Source: an uncultured Phycisphaerales bacterium | GTDB lineage: Bacteria; Planctomycetota; Phycisphaerae; Phycisphaerales; SM1A02 | DNA length: 7,788 nucleotides | Assembly (NCBI GenBank): GCA_946886375.1 | Contig: CAMPIL010000167.1 | Coordinates: forward strand, 1-7,788 | Direction: 5' to 3' | Shown: piece by piece, positions 6,790 to 7,788 of the stretch | Position numbering within the stretch: the stretch's first letter is position 1 | Layout of the letters: each line of letters starts with the position of its first letter | Notes under the pieces: generated by a model | The model's input: only the letters and a program-made list of their open reading frames with translations | Database searches by the model: none | What the model was told of the DNA's origin: nothing | Program-made: the position numbers and the translations under genes

Positions 6790-6857
6790 CTTGTAGGTTC
6801 ACAGCGATTTGGTTCTATCCACCTGAATTCGTTGCAGTCGCCGTCATCCTCTTTCGA

Positions 6858-7788
6858 TCATTCAGGATCAGCGGTTTCAGCGGCTTCGGCATTTGCCTCA
6901 TCGGCTTCCGCAGCAGCCTCGTCCGCAGCGGCTGCGGCTTCCAATTCCGCTTCCAACTGGGCTTCCACTGCCTCGATTTCTTCTTGCTCAGCCATCGCGA
7001 GCGTATCTTCCAGGTGATCGCGCAGCATCAGGATGTGATCGTGGAGGCCCTCGATTTCCTCATGCTTCAACTCGGCCTGATCATCCAACTGCTCGGCCTG
7101 GTTCTGCAGCGCTTCAATTTGAGCGAGCAATTCCGACTTGGCATCCCCCTCATCCATGTCTTCGGTCTTGGATTGCAGGTCGCGCGATTGCTGCTGCAAT
7201 TCGCGAGCGCGGCGGGACAATTCCTCAGCGCGGCGGTTCAACTCGCGGATCTGCTGCTGAATTGCGTTCTGCTGCACCTCCATCGATCGTCGCATCGCCT
7301 GCGCCTGGTTGCCACGGGCTGCCGCTCGCGCTTCCTGCCCAGCCTGGCGGGCGCGCGTCACAACGCCGACGGCTGCACCCTGACCACGCGCTGCCGCCTG
7401 GGCGTACCTTTCCAAAGCCAATCGCGCATCGGCGTGCGCGGCGCTGGCCTGCGATTCCGGATGAATCAGATGAATGAATGCACCGAACACTTCGTGCTGA
7501 GACGCGGTCGCCTGCACCGAAATACCTTGCGGATGCTGCGACACCAGCACCGGCACGTCTGAACGGGCCATGAGTGAATACAGCGCTTCACGCTTGCCTG
7601 AGGGCAATTGGTAGATGCGTGTGATGGACTGTCCATCATCCACAACGTAACCGCGCAGTTCACCGCCCCATCCGCCGCCGCCGCCCACTGCACCCGGCCG
7701 CAACTGGCGCATCATGCCTTGGGAAGGAGTTGGTGGAGTCGGTGGCGTGGGCGGGGTGGGAGCCATCGCGGGAGCGGGCATCGCCATC
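6858..7788 (-). CDS. Pro-rich / coiled-coil envelope protein of unknown function (5' end outside window)
   Basis: Reading is open to the right edge. The Met at 7787 is probably internal because it begins inside a Pro/Ala-rich stretch with no signal peptide. At least 309 residues are present. Numbered from that Met: 3-22 Pro-rich with three TPP units; 32-42 Gly-rich; about 43-110 a compact alpha/beta segment (YQLPSGKREALYSLMARSDV, then ISVQATASQHEVFGAFIHLI) whose Y-x-L / I-x-V-x-A-T / F-x-x-LI pattern recalls the small secretin or STN-type N-domains; 120-165 Ala/Arg/Gln-rich; 165-280 a long heptad-like coiled coil (IRELNRRAEELSRRARELQQ and onward); 281-309 an acidic Ala/Glu tail. I do not recognise a named family. 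The STN-like reading is tentative. It is co-directional with the TPR gene, about 158 bases upstream of that gene's chosen start, so it may belong to the same transcript or to a separate unit. Confidence 0.8.
   Translation of the reverse strand, partial: MAMPAPAMAPTPPTPPTPPTPSQGMMRQLRPGAVGGGGGWGGELRGYVVDDGQSITRIYQLPSGKREALYSLMARSDVPVLVSQHPQGISVQATASQHEVFGAFIHLIHPESQASAAHADARLALERYAQAAARGQGAAVGVVTRARQAGQEARAAARGNQAQAMRRSMEVQQNAIQQQIRELNRRAEELSRRARELQQQSRDLQSKTEDMDEGDAKSELLAQIEALQNQAEQLDDQAELKHEEIEGLHDHILMLRDHLEDTLAMAEQEEIEAVEAQLEAELEAAAAADEAAAEADEANAEAAETADPE
7731..7757 (-). repeat. Three tandem 9-base units encoding Thr-Pro-Pro
   Basis: Residues 11-19 of the partial upstream protein are TPPTPPTPP, encoded ACC-CCG-CCC, ACG-CCA-CCG, ACT-CCA-CCA. 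The third codon positions vary, so the protein repeat is kept while the DNA repeat has decayed. It probably forms a stiff extended Pro-rich segment between the missing N-terminus and the Gly-rich and folded parts. Confidence 0.8.

Larger units (their letters stand above)
6700..6857. other. Intergenic region between the coiled-coil gene and the TPR gene
   Basis: At about 158 bases this is by far the longest non-coding gap in the window. It contains the inverted repeat described separately and the weak ribosome site for the TPR gene. I looked for a sigma-70-type promoter on the minus strand and found no convincing -35/-10 pair. A promoter of another kind cannot be excluded, and the gap is where one for the TPR-exbB-exbD-propeller block would be expected. 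Confidence 0.6.

Overview
The window reads as one co-oriented block on the minus strand of a GC-rich bacterium. It contains no RNA gene, mobile element, CRISPR array or plus-strand gene that I can support. The mix of a very long TPR protein, an ExbB/ExbD pair, a PD40 beta-propeller of the 'NLGP.IN...DE..P.LSPDG..LYF.S.R' type and Pro/Ala-rich periplasmic proteins suggests Planctomycetota or a related didermic phylum. That assignment is an inference from protein style, not from a marker gene.

In transcription order (right to left) the layout is as follows. (1) The 3' part of a gene, 6858-7788, encodes a protein with a Pro-rich segment, a Gly-rich segment, a small alpha/beta domain, a long coiled coil and an acidic Ala/Glu tail. 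Its 5' end lies outside the window. (2) A gap of about 160 bases holds a perfect 11-bp inverted repeat. (3) A secreted TPR protein of about 1058 residues follows. (4) Next is an ExbB/TolQ-type motor protein with a GTG start, 35 bases after the TPR stop. (5) An ExbD/TolR-type protein follows, also with a GTG start, 8 bases after the exbB stop and with its Shine-Dalgarno overlapping that stop. (6) A very long frame starts at 2266 and stays open to the left edge, giving at least 755 codons. It encodes an N-terminal membrane anchor, a five-repeat PD40 propeller, a two-helix membrane hairpin and a long disordered Ala/Pro/Ser/Thr/Val/Glu-rich segment.

The most interesting point is in gene 6. The last membrane helix is preceded by an Arg-rich cytoplasmic turn and carries Ser-x3-His, the arrangement found in the transmembrane helix of TonB and TolA, which couples those proteins to ExbB/ExbD or TolQ/TolR. 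It is followed by more than 300 residues of low-complexity linker. The protein therefore looks like a TolB-like propeller and a TonB/TolA-like transducer in one chain, encoded directly after its presumed motor. With the TPR protein in the place of CpoB/YbgF, the operon would be a compact, rearranged Tol-like or Ton-like envelope system. Motor and membrane parts are well supported by sequence. The coupling role and the identity of the missing C-terminus are inference.
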